From assembly GCA_946220775.1 (NCBI GenBank), contig CAMIFC010000001.1, forward strand, positions 256,245-320,244: a stretch of DNA of 64,000 bases. Reading direction: 5' to 3'. The stretch comes from an uncultured Corynebacterium sp. GTDB lineage: Bacteria; Actinomycetota; Actinomycetes; Mycobacteriales; Mycobacteriaceae. Positions within the stretch are counted from its first letter, which is position 1; each line of letters begins with the position of its first letter. The notes beneath the pieces were generated by a model. The model worked only from the letters and a program-made list of their open reading frames with translations. It was not told where the DNA came from and made no database searches. The position numbers were made by a program, and so were the translations under genes. Of this stretch, positions 44,503 through 53,638 are shown piece after piece.

Positions 44503-45309
44503 TCACGGGCGCACATCGGCGCAGACGGCGAGTGCCGCGCCCACAATCCCTGCGTCGTTGGCTAGCTCGGCAGGGACAACCGGAACAGGTAGGTCGAGCA
44601 GCGGAATCCATTGTTCTGCTTGCGCGGAGATCCCGCCACCGACAATAAACACCTCGGGGCGTAGAAGATCAGTATACAGCCGAAGCACCTGGTCGACCCT
44701 CGTGGTCCAATCTTCGAAGTTCAACTCATCACGGTTCTTGGCGGCGGCCGAGGCCCACTGCTCGGCGGTGTGGTTGGACGTGATCGTCGCGGGCATGGGG
44801 AGATGACCAAGTTCAGTGTTGGGGTAGAGCACGCCGTTTCGCAATAGCGCCGATCCGATTCCTGTGCCAAACGTCAAGAGCAATGCGTTGCCGGTTCGAG
44901 CTTCAGGCCGACCAAAGTAGGTTTCTGCCACACCGGCAGCGTCGGCGTCATTGAGGACTGTGAGCGACACTTGATCCGGCTTGAGCTCTAGCTGAGACAA
45001 TGCCCCGTGGAACAGCGCAGAAACATCAACGCCAACCCAGGACGGGTCAATATTTGCTGCGGTGAGTGCGACTTGGTGCTGGATAGTCGAGGGGATCGCG
45101 ATTCCCACTGAGACCGTGGGAGGTTGTGGTGAGGGTAGTAGTTGAGCAACGATCTGGGTCACTGCATTGGCGACCGCTTGAGGTGTTGCTGGCTGGGGAG
45201 TGTCGATCTCGTGGCGCTCTCCCTGAAGAGCGCCACGTGCGGTATCGACGGCGCTGGCTTTGATACGCGAACCACCGACATCCACCCCGATGGCGTAAAC
45301 AGTCTTCAT
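44503..45309 (-). CDS. ppgK: Polyphosphate glucokinase PpgK
   Basis: A 268-residue ROK-family kinase that phosphorylates glucose using polyphosphate or ATP. The phosphate-binding IGVDVGGSRIKASAVD is at the N-terminus, and LLTFGTGIGSALLRNGVLYP with NTELGHLPMP is the PpgK hallmark. Since no PTS genes appear near sugR, this enzyme may be important for glucose use (inference). ATG 45309 lies 7 nt after TAGCAT on the minus strand, consistent with a leaderless mRNA. Location beside sigA and an inositol monophosphatase is conserved. Confidence 0.94.
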   Translation of the reverse strand: MKTVYAIGVDVGGSRIKASAVDTARGALQGERHEIDTPQPATPQAVANAVTQIVAQLLPSPQPPTVSVGIAIPSTIQHQVALTAANIDPSWVGVDVSALFHGALSQLELKPDQVSLTVLNDADAAGVAETYFGRPEARTGNALLLTFGTGIGSALLRNGVLYPNTELGHLPMPATITSNHTAEQWASAAAKNRDELNFEDWTTRVDQVLRLYTDLLRPEVFIVGGGISAQAEQWIPLLDLPVPVVPAELANDAGIVGAALAVCADVRP

Positions 45310-45346
45310 GCCGGTGATGCTACACAAACTGGTAACACTAGAAGTC

Positions 45347-46336
45347 ATGACAAACACAGCAGACATGACCGAATCAGGATCTCAGAGGCCGTACTTTCAG
45401 CTCAGTCCGGAATCCACCGGTAATGACGCTATACCGCCAGGTCTGCCACGAACGGTTGAGGATTTACGCCTGGTCGCCATTGGCGTCGCAACGGAAGCGG
45501 CGGCATTGATTGCGACGCAACGAAACGACCATGCGGGGACCGGCCGACGGATGCCGGTCGCTCAAACGAAAACGTCGGCGGTCGACCCCGTCACGGAAAC
45601 TGACCGCAATGCCGAATCGCTGATTCGCCAGCGGTTGTTGGAGGAAATCCCCGGGTCGGTGGTGTACGGCGAAGAAGATGGTGGTGAACTCGCAAAGGAC
45701 GCCATCACGTGGATCGTTGACCCCATCGACGGCACCGTCAACTTCGTTTACGGCATTCCCGCGTACGCAGTCAGCATCGCGGCGACGTGGAATGGCCGCC
45801 CCCTGGCAGGAGCGGTGATCGACGTTGCAGGTGGACTCGTCTACTCGGCGTCGTTGGGGCATGCGGCTCTAGTCAGTCCAATCACGCAGAAGGACGAGCA
45901 GGACGCCACTAGCGCGATGACGTTAGGCAGCCACCACGGCGAGGGCCAGATTGAGCTGTCGGAAGCCCTCATCGCCACCGGATTTGGTTACCAAGCAGAA
46001 CAACGGGCGGCGCAAGCTTCCTTGCTGACCGCCGTGCTGCCCGAAGTCCGGGATATCCGTCGGGTGGGGTCTGCCGCGTTGGACCTATGCATGCTCGCAG
46101 CCGGGCAGGTGGATGGCTACTACGAGCACGGTCTGAGCGCTTGGGACTTCGCCGCAGGAGCTTTGATCGCAGCACGCGCTGGCGCAACGATCAGCTCGCC
46201 TGAGTACGACCAACCCAGTTCAGAGAGGATCCCTACTATCGGCGGCATATCGGGGGTATATGAAAAATTAAGGAACTTGCTGGTCACAGAGGGGGTAGGG
46301 GGTAAATTAATTCTTTCCTCGCCGTCGACTCGATGA
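45347..46336 (+). CDS. Inositol monophosphatase family protein
   Basis: A 329-residue Mg2+-dependent phosphatase. The metal-binding motifs are GEEDGGELA, WIVDPIDGTVNFVYGIP and the C-terminal SAWDFAAGALI. Members act on inositol-1-phosphate or related sugar phosphates; inositol is needed in this group for phosphatidylinositol and mycothiol. A 40-residue N-terminal extension is present. ATG 45347 has AGAAG close upstream; GTG/ATG further upstream would overlap ppgK. Divergent from ppgK. Confidence 0.92.
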   Translation: MTNTADMTESGSQRPYFQLSPESTGNDAIPPGLPRTVEDLRLVAIGVATEAAALIATQRNDHAGTGRRMPVAQTKTSAVDPVTETDRNAESLIRQRLLEEIPGSVVYGEEDGGELAKDAITWIVDPIDGTVNFVYGIPAYAVSIAATWNGRPLAGAVIDVAGGLVYSASLGHAALVSPITQKDEQDATSAMTLGSHHGEGQIELSEALIATGFGYQAEQRAAQASLLTAVLPEVRDIRRVGSAALDLCMLAAGQVDGYYEHGLSAWDFAAGALIAARAGATISSPEYDQPSSERIPTIGGISGVYEKLRNLLVTEGVGGKLILSSPSTR

Positions 46337-46450
46337 GGGAGGTGACAATTCGGCCAATCTTGGCCTAGTATTCGCCCGCAGCAACAAAGAATGCTCCCGA
46401 GACGCAGACTATGGGCTCTCCGTCGAGGGGTGAAAACTGGGAGGAAGAAT

Positions 46451-46750
46451 ATGGCCACCGATTACGATGCGCCACGGCGTAGCGCAGAGGAAGAGATCGA
46501 GACCGATTCCTTGGAGGGGCTCAAGGCTGCAGAAAAGGCAGAGCCGACGATTGATGACACCGATGATGGTGAAATTGTCGAGCCATTCGACGTACCAATG
46601 GCGGACCTTTCCGGCGAAGAATTGTCCGGAACCGTCACTCCGAAGCAGTCCGATGAGTTCACGTGTTGCGAGTGTTTCCTCGTGCAGCACCGCAGCCGCA
46701 TCGCTGAATGCCTTGGCGACGGCCAGTACATCTGCATCGACTGCGCCTAA
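46451..46750 (+). CDS. DUF4193 protein
   Basis: A 99-residue acidic protein of the actinobacterial DUF4193 family: MATDYDAPRR at the start and, at the end, FTCCECFLVQHRSRIAECLG with a final CIDCA. The cysteine pairs (CCEC and CIDC) suggest a zinc ribbon. Function unknown. ATG 46451 has GGAGGAAG upstream. It lies beside DUF3093 and dut as in other actinobacteria. Confidence 0.92.
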   Translation: MATDYDAPRRSAEEEIETDSLEGLKAAEKAEPTIDDTDDGEIVEPFDVPMADLSGEELSGTVTPKQSDEFTCCECFLVQHRSRIAECLGDGQYICIDCA

Positions 46751-46762
46751 ACCGATTGAGGC

Positions 46763-47299
46763 CTAGAAAATAGGGCGGTCCAAGGCCTCAAGCAATTCCG
46801 CTGGCTCTTTAGAGGAAAGCAGCCAGTAGGGGGTCGGGTCGTTCGGATCATCCAAAACCAGCATCGCCATTGTTGGGATCCACCACTTGTGGATGACGAA
46901 TGCCGCAGGGTCGAGCTGTCGCCCCATGGCGGCCTGCTTGGCGGTTGGGGGAATAACGAGTGTTCGGCTCACAACCTCTGCGGGCAAGGTGGCGTCCCCT
47001 GCATGCAACCAACGGGAACCATCGGCTCGCCGGACGACGGTCAGCGACGTGCGGGAGAGAGAAATCAGGCCCCACAAAGCCAACACGCCGGCAATGACAC
47101 CGGCGATAACTGCCCACCACCAATCGCGACCCATCTGGGCCTGCCAGGCGATCAGCGCGACAACACCGGCAGAACACAGCCACCAAAACAGTGGGACACG
47201 CTGAACTTCGCGATAAAGAACCGTCGTTCCTTGGTTGCGCTGACCATCAACTGGGGAGTCTGCAACTGGGTGATCGGCGGAATTGCGATCGGCTGCCAT
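46763..47299 (-). CDS. DUF3093 membrane protein
   Basis: A 178-residue protein with two membrane helices (VPLFWWLCSAGVVALIAW and WWWAVIAGVIAGVLALWGLI) and a C-terminal domain with FVIHKWWIPTMAMLVLDDPN and TPYWLLSSKEP, characteristic of DUF3093. Function unknown. It is convergent with the DUF4193 gene and divergent from dut. Confidence 0.9.
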   Translation of the reverse strand: MAADRNSADHPVADSPVDGQRNQGTTVLYREVQRVPLFWWLCSAGVVALIAWQAQMGRDWWWAVIAGVIAGVLALWGLISLSRTSLTVVRRADGSRWLHAGDATLPAEVVSRTLVIPPTAKQAAMGRQLDPAAFVIHKWWIPTMAMLVLDDPNDPTPYWLLSSKEPAELLEALDRPIF

Positions 47300-47442
47300 T
47301 GTTCGCTGGATGCTCCAATCTGGACATGCTTTTCATCAACTTGCGGCGCTGTGGACGCAAGGTTCATCTTGGCATTCTAGTCGGTTGGCCTCGGGTAACG
47401 GAATGGCGTGCCAGTCTTGGCGTCCTTGTAAGGTTGGGAACT

Positions 47443-47925
47443 ATGACAGTTGCGCCTTTTAGCTCCTCGGAACAACCACTAAAACTGTTCCGCCTCGACC
47501 GTGATCTGCCACTTCCGCGACGTGCGCATCCCACGGATGCCGGTATCGACCTCTTTTCTGCGCAGGACGCCACGCTGGCACCAGGTGAACGTGCCCTCAT
47601 CGGTACTGGGATTGCCATCGCACTTCCTGAGTCCACGGTGGGGCTTGTCCACCCACGAAGTGGGCTGGCGGTGAAGAAGGGGTTGTCCATTGTGAATGCG
47701 CCCGGGACGATCGATGCCGACTATCGTGGTGAGATCAAGGTTTGCCTGATTAATCTCGACCCGACGACCCCGATTGAAATCCAGCGGGGGGAGCGGATCG
47801 CACAATTGCTGGTGCAACACGTGAGCTTGTGCGAGGTGACCGAAGCGGATTCATTGGAAGAACTAGGGACAACGCAGCGGGGTGCGGGTGGCCACGGGTC
47901 CACCGGCACCGGCGTGAATTTCTGA
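47443..47925 (+). CDS. dut: Deoxyuridine 5'-triphosphate nucleotidohydrolase (dUTPase)
   Basis: A 160-residue trimeric dUTPase that removes dUTP and supplies dUMP for thymidylate synthesis. All five motifs are visible: DAGIDLFSA, PRSGLAVKKGL, GTIDADYRGE, RGERIAQLLV and the C-terminal RGAGGHGSTGT. ATG 47443 has AGGTTGGGA upstream; the reading frame is open well before this but without family similarity. Confidence 0.96.
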   Translation: MTVAPFSSSEQPLKLFRLDRDLPLPRRAHPTDAGIDLFSAQDATLAPGERALIGTGIAIALPESTVGLVHPRSGLAVKKGLSIVNAPGTIDADYRGEIKVCLINLDPTTPIEIQRGERIAQLLVQHVSLCEVTEADSLEELGTTQRGAGGHGSTGTGVNF

Positions 47926-47951
47926 CAGAAAGCATACAAAGGAGAATTCCC

Positions 47952-48734
47952 ATGGCGGCATGGCCATTTTCGAAAAAGAATAAAGAGACTCAGGCAGACG
48001 CGTTGTCGGATACCGGTGCTCCGCAAGACACAGCTGCAGAACAAGACTGGGTCGATCAGGGCGCTGAAGAGCAGGGCAGTAACCAGGCGGCAGGCATCGT
48101 GAGTGGCGCTCCTCGGCACCACCCGGATGCGCCGGACTTCGGACCATTCGACGGCGATGAAATTGACTACCGCGAGTTCAACTTCTCGGATTTCGCCAAG
48201 GGTGGCTTGGATTTGGGCTCGATGATGGTTCCCGTGCCCCACGATGGTGAAGTCCAGGTGGAAATGGGGGACAGTGGCCCGCAAATGGTTCATATTGTTA
48301 CCCCGTTCGGTCGCGTCACCCCCGTGGCGTTTGCCGCACCTAAGGGTGAGGACATGTGGGCCAATGCCGTCCCGGACATCATCCGAGGTATGGCTGGTGA
48401 TGGACTGGAAGCGACGACCAGCCCAGGGCCGTGGGGTGAAGAGATCAGCGCATCTGCCGGTGATGGCGCTATGCGCGTGATCGGGGCATCGGGTCCTCGC
48501 TGGATGCTGCGGATGACAATCGCAGGGCCCCATGAGTCCGCAGACCAGCTTGCTGCCTTGACCCGAGAGATGATTGCCCGGACATTTGTCATGCGTGGCT
48601 CCGATCCGATCCCAGCAGGGAACCCACTGCCTGTGGAACTGCCACAGGCGATGGTTGAGGAGCTCGCCCGTCACCTTCAGGCTTACCGCGAGGGCAACCA
48701 AGGGGAGTCCGGACAGAACAATCAGGAAGGCTAA
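47952..48734 (+). CDS. DUF3710 protein
   Basis: A 260-residue acidic protein of the actinobacterial DUF3710 family: GPFDGDEIDYREFNFSDFAK with GGLDLGSMMVPVP, and later GPRWMLRMTIAGP. The N-terminus is disordered and charged. Function unknown; the gene nearly always follows dut. ATG 47952 has AAGGAGA at 47939-47945. The next gene starts 4 nt after its stop. Confidence 0.9.
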   Translation: MAAWPFSKKNKETQADALSDTGAPQDTAAEQDWVDQGAEEQGSNQAAGIVSGAPRHHPDAPDFGPFDGDEIDYREFNFSDFAKGGLDLGSMMVPVPHDGEVQVEMGDSGPQMVHIVTPFGRVTPVAFAAPKGEDMWANAVPDIIRGMAGDGLEATTSPGPWGEEISASAGDGAMRVIGASGPRWMLRMTIAGPHESADQLAALTREMIARTFVMRGSDPIPAGNPLPVELPQAMVEELARHLQAYREGNQGESGQNNQEG

Positions 48735-48738
48735 CGGC

Positions 48739-50088
48739 TTGACCAATACAGAGTTGGATCTGACCAATCCGGATTTAACAGAGGTCATCGTTGACCTCGA
48801 TAACCCGGCCCACAAGGGAACCGTGATTGCCCGCGTTGGCGGATTCGTCGTCTTCGTCCGGGGCGGTTTGCCGGGGGAGAAGCAAGTAACGGTTGAGCTG
48901 GATGAACTCACCCCAGCCGAGACGAAGCGAGCGGCTAAAGGCAAGCTGAAGTTTCGTACCGGCGCTGCCGTGAAGATCGGGACGCCATCGCCGCACCGCG
49001 TGGAGCCGGAATGTGAAGCGACCGCGTTGGGCGCTGGATGCTGTGACCTGGACCTTGTCGACTCTCAGGGGTCGATGGACTTTAAGCGCCAGGTGGTCAT
49101 CGACCAGATGCAACGCATCGGCGGACTCGAAATCCCAGCAGAGGGCGGCAGCCTCGGCGAAGGGAGTGGCAGTTGCGACTCCACTAGCCTGTGGCCGTTT
49201 GCGCACTACCGCACACGGGTGCGATTGGGCGTTGACGCCGAGGGACGCGCGGGTATCCGGAAGCCGAAGAGCCACGACATTCTGCCGATTGCCGAGGCCG
49301 AATGCGTGCAGTGGGTGACTGGCCTGACAGATGGCATCGCCCAGATGGACTTCACGCCCGGTGCTGAAGTGATCATTGCCGTTGGTCGCGATGGCCAACG
49401 TGCGGCGATCGAAACGAAGAAGGTTGGCAAGCGCCGTATCAACACGGTGGTGGAGGGTGCAGGCCTGAATCCTGAGGGCATCATCGTTCAATCACACTTG
49501 GGCGTGACCTGGGAGCTTCCGGTTCAGGCGTTTTGGCAAGCGCACATGTCAGCCTCTGCTTTTTATGCTCGTTGGGTCGCCGATCGGATTCCGGACAGCG
49601 ATGGGGTTGTTTGGGACCTTTATGGTGGAGCCGGTGCATTGTCTGCCGGAATTGCGACCAAGGTTGCCGCCATCGACATCGTGGATGTCGCATCCGCTGC
49701 AACTGACGCGGGAGTGGCTGCCTTCCAAGGATTCGCAGAGCGTCGCCAGGCGGACACTAGCGAAACTGTGGCTGACATTCGGTTCGTGGATGGTGCCGTG
49801 GAAAAAACGCTTGAACAGCTCCGACACGAACCAAAGCTGCATGCCGTCATCCTCGACCCACCACGAACGGGAGCGGGGAAGGACGTCATCGCCAGCGTGG
49901 CGGGGTACGAGCCAGAGCACGTCATTCATGTTGGGTGTGATCCTGCGACCGCGGCGCGAGATCTTGCCGCTTGGCGGAATGCGGGATATCAGTTGGCCGA
50001 GATGAATATTGTGGATGCCTTCGGCATGACGCATCACGTGGAGACGCTGATGCACTTCACTCGGGACGGTGTCGCGGCCACCGACTAA
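48739..50088 (+). CDS. TRAM-domain RNA (uracil-5-)methyltransferase, TrmA/RumA family
   Basis: A 449-residue m5U methyltransferase. An N-terminal TRAM domain is followed by the SAM-binding VWDLYGGAGALSAGIATKVA, the ILDPPRTGAGKDV motif and the catalytic Cys in HVGCDPATAARDL. The iron-sulfur motif of RumA-type enzymes is poorly kept: the corresponding region is CEATALGAGCCDLDLVDSQG. The start is TTG 48739 with AGGAAGG (48725-48731), 4 nt after the DUF3710 stop. Whether tRNA or 23S rRNA is the target cannot be told. Confidence 0.9.
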   Translation: MTNTELDLTNPDLTEVIVDLDNPAHKGTVIARVGGFVVFVRGGLPGEKQVTVELDELTPAETKRAAKGKLKFRTGAAVKIGTPSPHRVEPECEATALGAGCCDLDLVDSQGSMDFKRQVVIDQMQRIGGLEIPAEGGSLGEGSGSCDSTSLWPFAHYRTRVRLGVDAEGRAGIRKPKSHDILPIAEAECVQWVTGLTDGIAQMDFTPGAEVIIAVGRDGQRAAIETKKVGKRRINTVVEGAGLNPEGIIVQSHLGVTWELPVQAFWQAHMSASAFYARWVADRIPDSDGVVWDLYGGAGALSAGIATKVAAIDIVDVASAATDAGVAAFQGFAERRQADTSETVADIRFVDGAVEKTLEQLRHEPKLHAVILDPPRTGAGKDVIASVAGYEPEHVIHVGCDPATAARDLAAWRNAGYQLAEMNIVDAFGMTHHVETLMHFTRDGVAATD

Positions 50089-50157
50089 CTAATCCCTCAT
50101 AAGGCGAACTAGGATGTGTTGAAACAAGATTTTCGGGACGGAGACGATTTCAGGGAT

Positions 50158-52068
50158 ATGGGAATCCTCGAACATATTTCCTCGCCAGCTGACGTTAAGC
50201 GGCTGGATGACAGTCAGTTGGAGGAGCTAGCCAAGGAGATTCGTGGCTTTTTGATCGAAAAGGTCTCCGCCACGGGTGGCCATCTTGGCCCCAACCTGGG
50301 CGTTGTTGAGCTGACGCTCGCGATGCACCGGGTGTTCGACTCTCCAACCGACCCACTTATCTTCGATACTGGGCACCAGGCGTATGTCCACAAGATTCTG
50401 ACTGGTCGCAGGGATTTGTTTGACACTCTCCGGCAGAAGGACGGCCTGTCTGGCTACCCGGACCGTGCCGAAAGTCCCCATGACTGGACGGAATCTTCCC
50501 ACGCTTCGGCGGCGCTGTCGTACACGGATGGATTGGCGAAGGCATTCGAGCTGAGCGGCCAGTCGCACCGCCATATTGCGGCGCTGGTGGGGGACGGTGC
50601 GCTCACCGGTGGCATGTGCTGGGAAGCTCTCAACAACATTGCCACTGGCAAGAAGCGCAGTGTCGTCATCATTGTGAATGACAACGGCCGTTCCTATTCA
50701 CCGACGATCGGTGGCCTTGCGGAGAACCTCGCCGCATTGCGTCTTCAGCCTGCCTACGACAAGGTCATGGAATCAGGCAAGAACACCCTGGGGCGTATGG
50801 GGTGGGTCGGCGACCGTGCCTTCCAGCTGATCAGCAGCTTCAAGGAGGGCGTCAAGCACTCCGTCTTGCCACACGAAATGTTCTCCGATCTTGGGCTGAA
50901 ATACATCGGCCCAGTGGATGGACACGACCTACACCAGGTGGAAAACGCTCTGCGTTATGCCAAGGACTACGGCGGCCCGGTGATCGTCCACACCATGACC
51001 CAAAAGGGCAAGGGCTTCGATCCAGCGGAACAAGATGAAGCTGACCAAATGCACTCGACTGGTGCCATTGACCCAGTGACGGGTACGCCGATCAGCAAAT
51101 CGAAGCCTGGCTGGACCAATGTGTTTTCCGGCCACCTCATCGAGCGGGCACATGAGCGTGAAGACATCGTTGCGATCACCGCTGCCATGGCCGGCCCCAC
51201 CGGGCTGGCAAATTTCGCAGAGGTGTTCCCGCACCGCACATTCGATGTGGGAATTGCGGAGCAGCACGCAGTGACGTCCGCCGCCGGTCTCGCTCTTGGA
51301 GGCCTGCACCCAGTGGTCGCGATTTACTCGACATTCCTTAACCGAGCTTTCGATCAGCTGCTCATGGATGTTGCGCTGCTCAAGTTGGGCGTCACGCTCG
51401 TCCTGGATCGAGCAGGCATCACTGGCCCCGACGGAGCCAGCCACAACGGCATGTGGGATCTGTCCATCACCGGCATCGTGCCTGGCATTCATGTTGCGGC
51501 ACCGCGGGATGGTGCGCAGCTTCGTCGCGCGCTGGATCGCAGTATCGCCATCGATGATGCACCTACGGTTGTTCGGTTCCCGAAGGGCAGCATTCCCGGT
51601 GATGTGCCGGCGATTCGGGAGGAAGCTGATCACGATGTTTTGGTTGAGCACACCCCAGCGTCGAAGAGGGTTTCTGGCGAGGGCGATACCCCTCAGCTGC
51701 TTGTTGTGAACCTTGGGGCCCTCGTGGACCAATCCAAGGCCGTTGCCGATGCCGCCGCGCAGGCCGGTTGGGCAGCAAAGGTCGTTGACCCGCACTGGAT
51801 TTACCCAGTGGCTCCCGGAGTCATTGAAGATGCACGAAACGCGAACTTGGTCATCACCGTCGAGGACGGTGGGATCCAAGGCGGTGCCGGTTCACACGTT
51901 CAACTGGCCTTGAACGATGCGGAAATCGACACTCCGGTGCGTATTCTCGGCGTGCCACAAGAATTCCTGGCGCACGCATCGCGTGAGGAAGTGCTGACGG
52001 ACATTGGGCTGGATGTCGAGTCCGTGCGCACACGAACCGCCCAGTGGATTGAGACGCTCGGCCGATAG
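50158..52068 (+). CDS. dxs: 1-deoxy-D-xylulose-5-phosphate synthase
   Basis: A 636-residue TPP enzyme that condenses pyruvate and glyceraldehyde-3-phosphate in the first step of the MEP isoprenoid pathway. TPP/Mg-binding GDGALTGGMCWEALNN, the His-containing DTGHQAYVHK, and the pyrimidine-binding DVGIAEQHAVTSAAGLAL are present. ATG 50158 (MGILEHISSPADV) matches the usual family start; an in-frame extension to 50116 exists. Supplies precursors for menaquinone, carotenoids and decaprenyl carriers. Confidence 0.97.
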   Translation: MGILEHISSPADVKRLDDSQLEELAKEIRGFLIEKVSATGGHLGPNLGVVELTLAMHRVFDSPTDPLIFDTGHQAYVHKILTGRRDLFDTLRQKDGLSGYPDRAESPHDWTESSHASAALSYTDGLAKAFELSGQSHRHIAALVGDGALTGGMCWEALNNIATGKKRSVVIIVNDNGRSYSPTIGGLAENLAALRLQPAYDKVMESGKNTLGRMGWVGDRAFQLISSFKEGVKHSVLPHEMFSDLGLKYIGPVDGHDLHQVENALRYAKDYGGPVIVHTMTQKGKGFDPAEQDEADQMHSTGAIDPVTGTPISKSKPGWTNVFSGHLIERAHEREDIVAITAAMAGPTGLANFAEVFPHRTFDVGIAEQHAVTSAAGLALGGLHPVVAIYSTFLNRAFDQLLMDVALLKLGVTLVLDRAGITGPDGASHNGMWDLSITGIVPGIHVAAPRDGAQLRRALDRSIAIDDAPTVVRFPKGSIPGDVPAIREEADHDVLVEHTPASKRVSGEGDTPQLLVVNLGALVDQSKAVADAAAQAGWAAKVVDPHWIYPVAPGVIEDARNANLVITVEDGGIQGGAGSHVQLALNDAEIDTPVRILGVPQEFLAHASREEVLTDIGLDVESVRTRTAQWIETLGR

Positions 52069-52123
52069 AGCCTTTCGCCGAGGCAGGACCCTGTCCCGGA
52101 GGAGCAGGCTTGGCCGGGCGGCG

Positions 52124-53389
52124 TCAAGAAAAAATCGGCGACGAAATGACGCGCGAAATGAACAGGCCGGACTGCCAAGGACGCATTCCGGTCGCAGCCA
52201 AGGCCGTACCTACACGGTCTTCCACCTCACCCACAGGATCCGCCAGTTGTTCAGTGGGATGTGATCGCAAATCACCGTAGGTCAGCTGCCAGGCCACGCT
52301 GCGCAATTGTTTCTGAGTAGCTAGGACGTCAGCCTGGAGATCTAGTTCCTCCGCAAGACCATCATGGATTGTGCGCAACTCGCGGAATGCGGCATCCGCA
52401 AGCGGGTAGTCCTCCGCCCAGGTTTTTATAGGGGCCACGCCTGTGGATCGCCGGGCAGGGGGCGAAGGCAATTGGCTGGTCGGCAGCTCCAGCGCGCGAT
52501 CCAGGGCGGCGATCAATTCCGAACGAAATTCACTGGGGAAGTGCTGGTGCCGACCGCGTCGCATGAATGGGCGAAAACCGCGATCGATCGTTGAACGTAG
52601 CGTGCGACGTGCATCGCGGGGCTCGGTAGCGATTCGAAGCAGGTCTTTATGCTTGAGCATTAATTCTGGGGGTAAGTCTCTGTTAGCGCTATAGGCATCA
52701 CGGGTAGTCCATAGTTCCCGAACGATCGCTAGAGAGCGGCCAGACCGGACGGCTCCTACGCCCTTCATGTTTTGCCACGAACCGGTGGATAGGGGATGAG
52801 CGAAGTCCTCGAGCAATTGGGCACATTCTTGATGAAACCAGCTCAGGCGGTCCATCTCTTCGAGTTCCGCATAGATTTCGTTAAAAAGCTCGTGAAGGAA
52901 CTCGACATCGAGCCGGGCATAATCCACCATCTTCTTCGGTAGGGGCCGCATCGACCAATCTTCGGCGGCCTGACCTTTAGGAATATCGATTGAAAGATGC
53001 TCGGCCAGGAGGCTCTGCAGACTGAACTTTCGATCGCCGATGAGGCGGGCTGCGATTTGGGTATCGAGCAGCTGCGGTGGGTGCCAACCTGCGGAAACCA
53101 GCGCGGGCAAGTCCGTGTGCCCGGCATGCAACAACCAAGGTGCTCCGTTTAGGATCACCGAAAACTGCGCGATCATGTCAGGATGAATCGTGGGGTCAAG
53201 GAGCAAGGTGCCCGAGCCACGACGGCGCAGTTGAATAAGGAACGCGCGATCGTCATAGCGATAGGTGCTTGCGCGCTCCGTATCGATGGCGATGGGGCCG
53301 TGACCTTTTGCCAGCATTTCCAGGCCGGACGCCAGTTCTCGCTGGGACGCCAAGAGGGGAGACGGCGACGGTGTTGGGTGTTGCATCAC
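52124..53389 (-). CDS. rnd: Ribonuclease D
   Basis: A 421-residue 3'-5' exoribonuclease that trims tRNA precursors. DEDD motifs: IAIDTERA (Exo I), LLHAGHTDLPAL (Exo II) and YARLDVEFLHELF (Exo III, Tyr type). An HRDC domain lies near residue 215-290 (RDLPPELMLKHKDLLRIATE). The GTG at 53389 is 8 nt after TATGAT (complement of 53398-53403), suggesting a leaderless mRNA; it is directly followed by an ATG. Confidence 0.93.
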   Translation of the reverse strand: MMQHPTPSPSPLLASQRELASGLEMLAKGHGPIAIDTERASTYRYDDRAFLIQLRRRGSGTLLLDPTIHPDMIAQFSVILNGAPWLLHAGHTDLPALVSAGWHPPQLLDTQIAARLIGDRKFSLQSLLAEHLSIDIPKGQAAEDWSMRPLPKKMVDYARLDVEFLHELFNEIYAELEEMDRLSWFHQECAQLLEDFAHPLSTGSWQNMKGVGAVRSGRSLAIVRELWTTRDAYSANRDLPPELMLKHKDLLRIATEPRDARRTLRSTIDRGFRPFMRRGRHQHFPSEFRSELIAALDRALELPTSQLPSPPARRSTGVAPIKTWAEDYPLADAAFRELRTIHDGLAEELDLQADVLATQKQLRSVAWQLTYGDLRSHPTEQLADPVGEVEDRVGTALAATGMRPWQSGLFISRVISSPIFS

Positions 53390-53533
53390 AGGATCAGATC
53401 ATAGCGAATACGGAAAACCGGTCTTGGGGGTACCGTCGGGGGTAATAACGCAACGATTATGTTGCTTAAATGTCGAGATTATTGAACTTAGGGTTGCCTG
53501 AGTTGTCTTTGGCTGGCATAGTTTTAGGGGAGC

Positions 53534-53552
53534 TTAGGCTTGGCTAACCTCG
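53534..53552 (+). promoter_or_regulatory. DtxR operator upstream of the siderophore transporter
   Basis: TTAGGCTTGGCTAACCTCG matches 14 of 19 positions of the DtxR consensus TTAGGTTAGCCTAACCTAA by hand alignment. A weaker second site (12 of 19) is at 53488-53506. dtxR itself is in this window. The operon should therefore be repressed when iron is plentiful. Confidence 0.75.
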
Positions 53553-53638
53553 CTGAACAGATGTGTTCGGTAGGGCGCACGGAATTCCGCGGCTCACTGT
53601 TGTAATAACGACCAGCTGAATATAGAAAGGCTGACCTA

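Noticed and set aside
50929..51879. Minus-strand open frame of 316 codons opposite dxs
   Set aside because: Shadow frame of a highly conserved enzyme; no start signal or family similarity.
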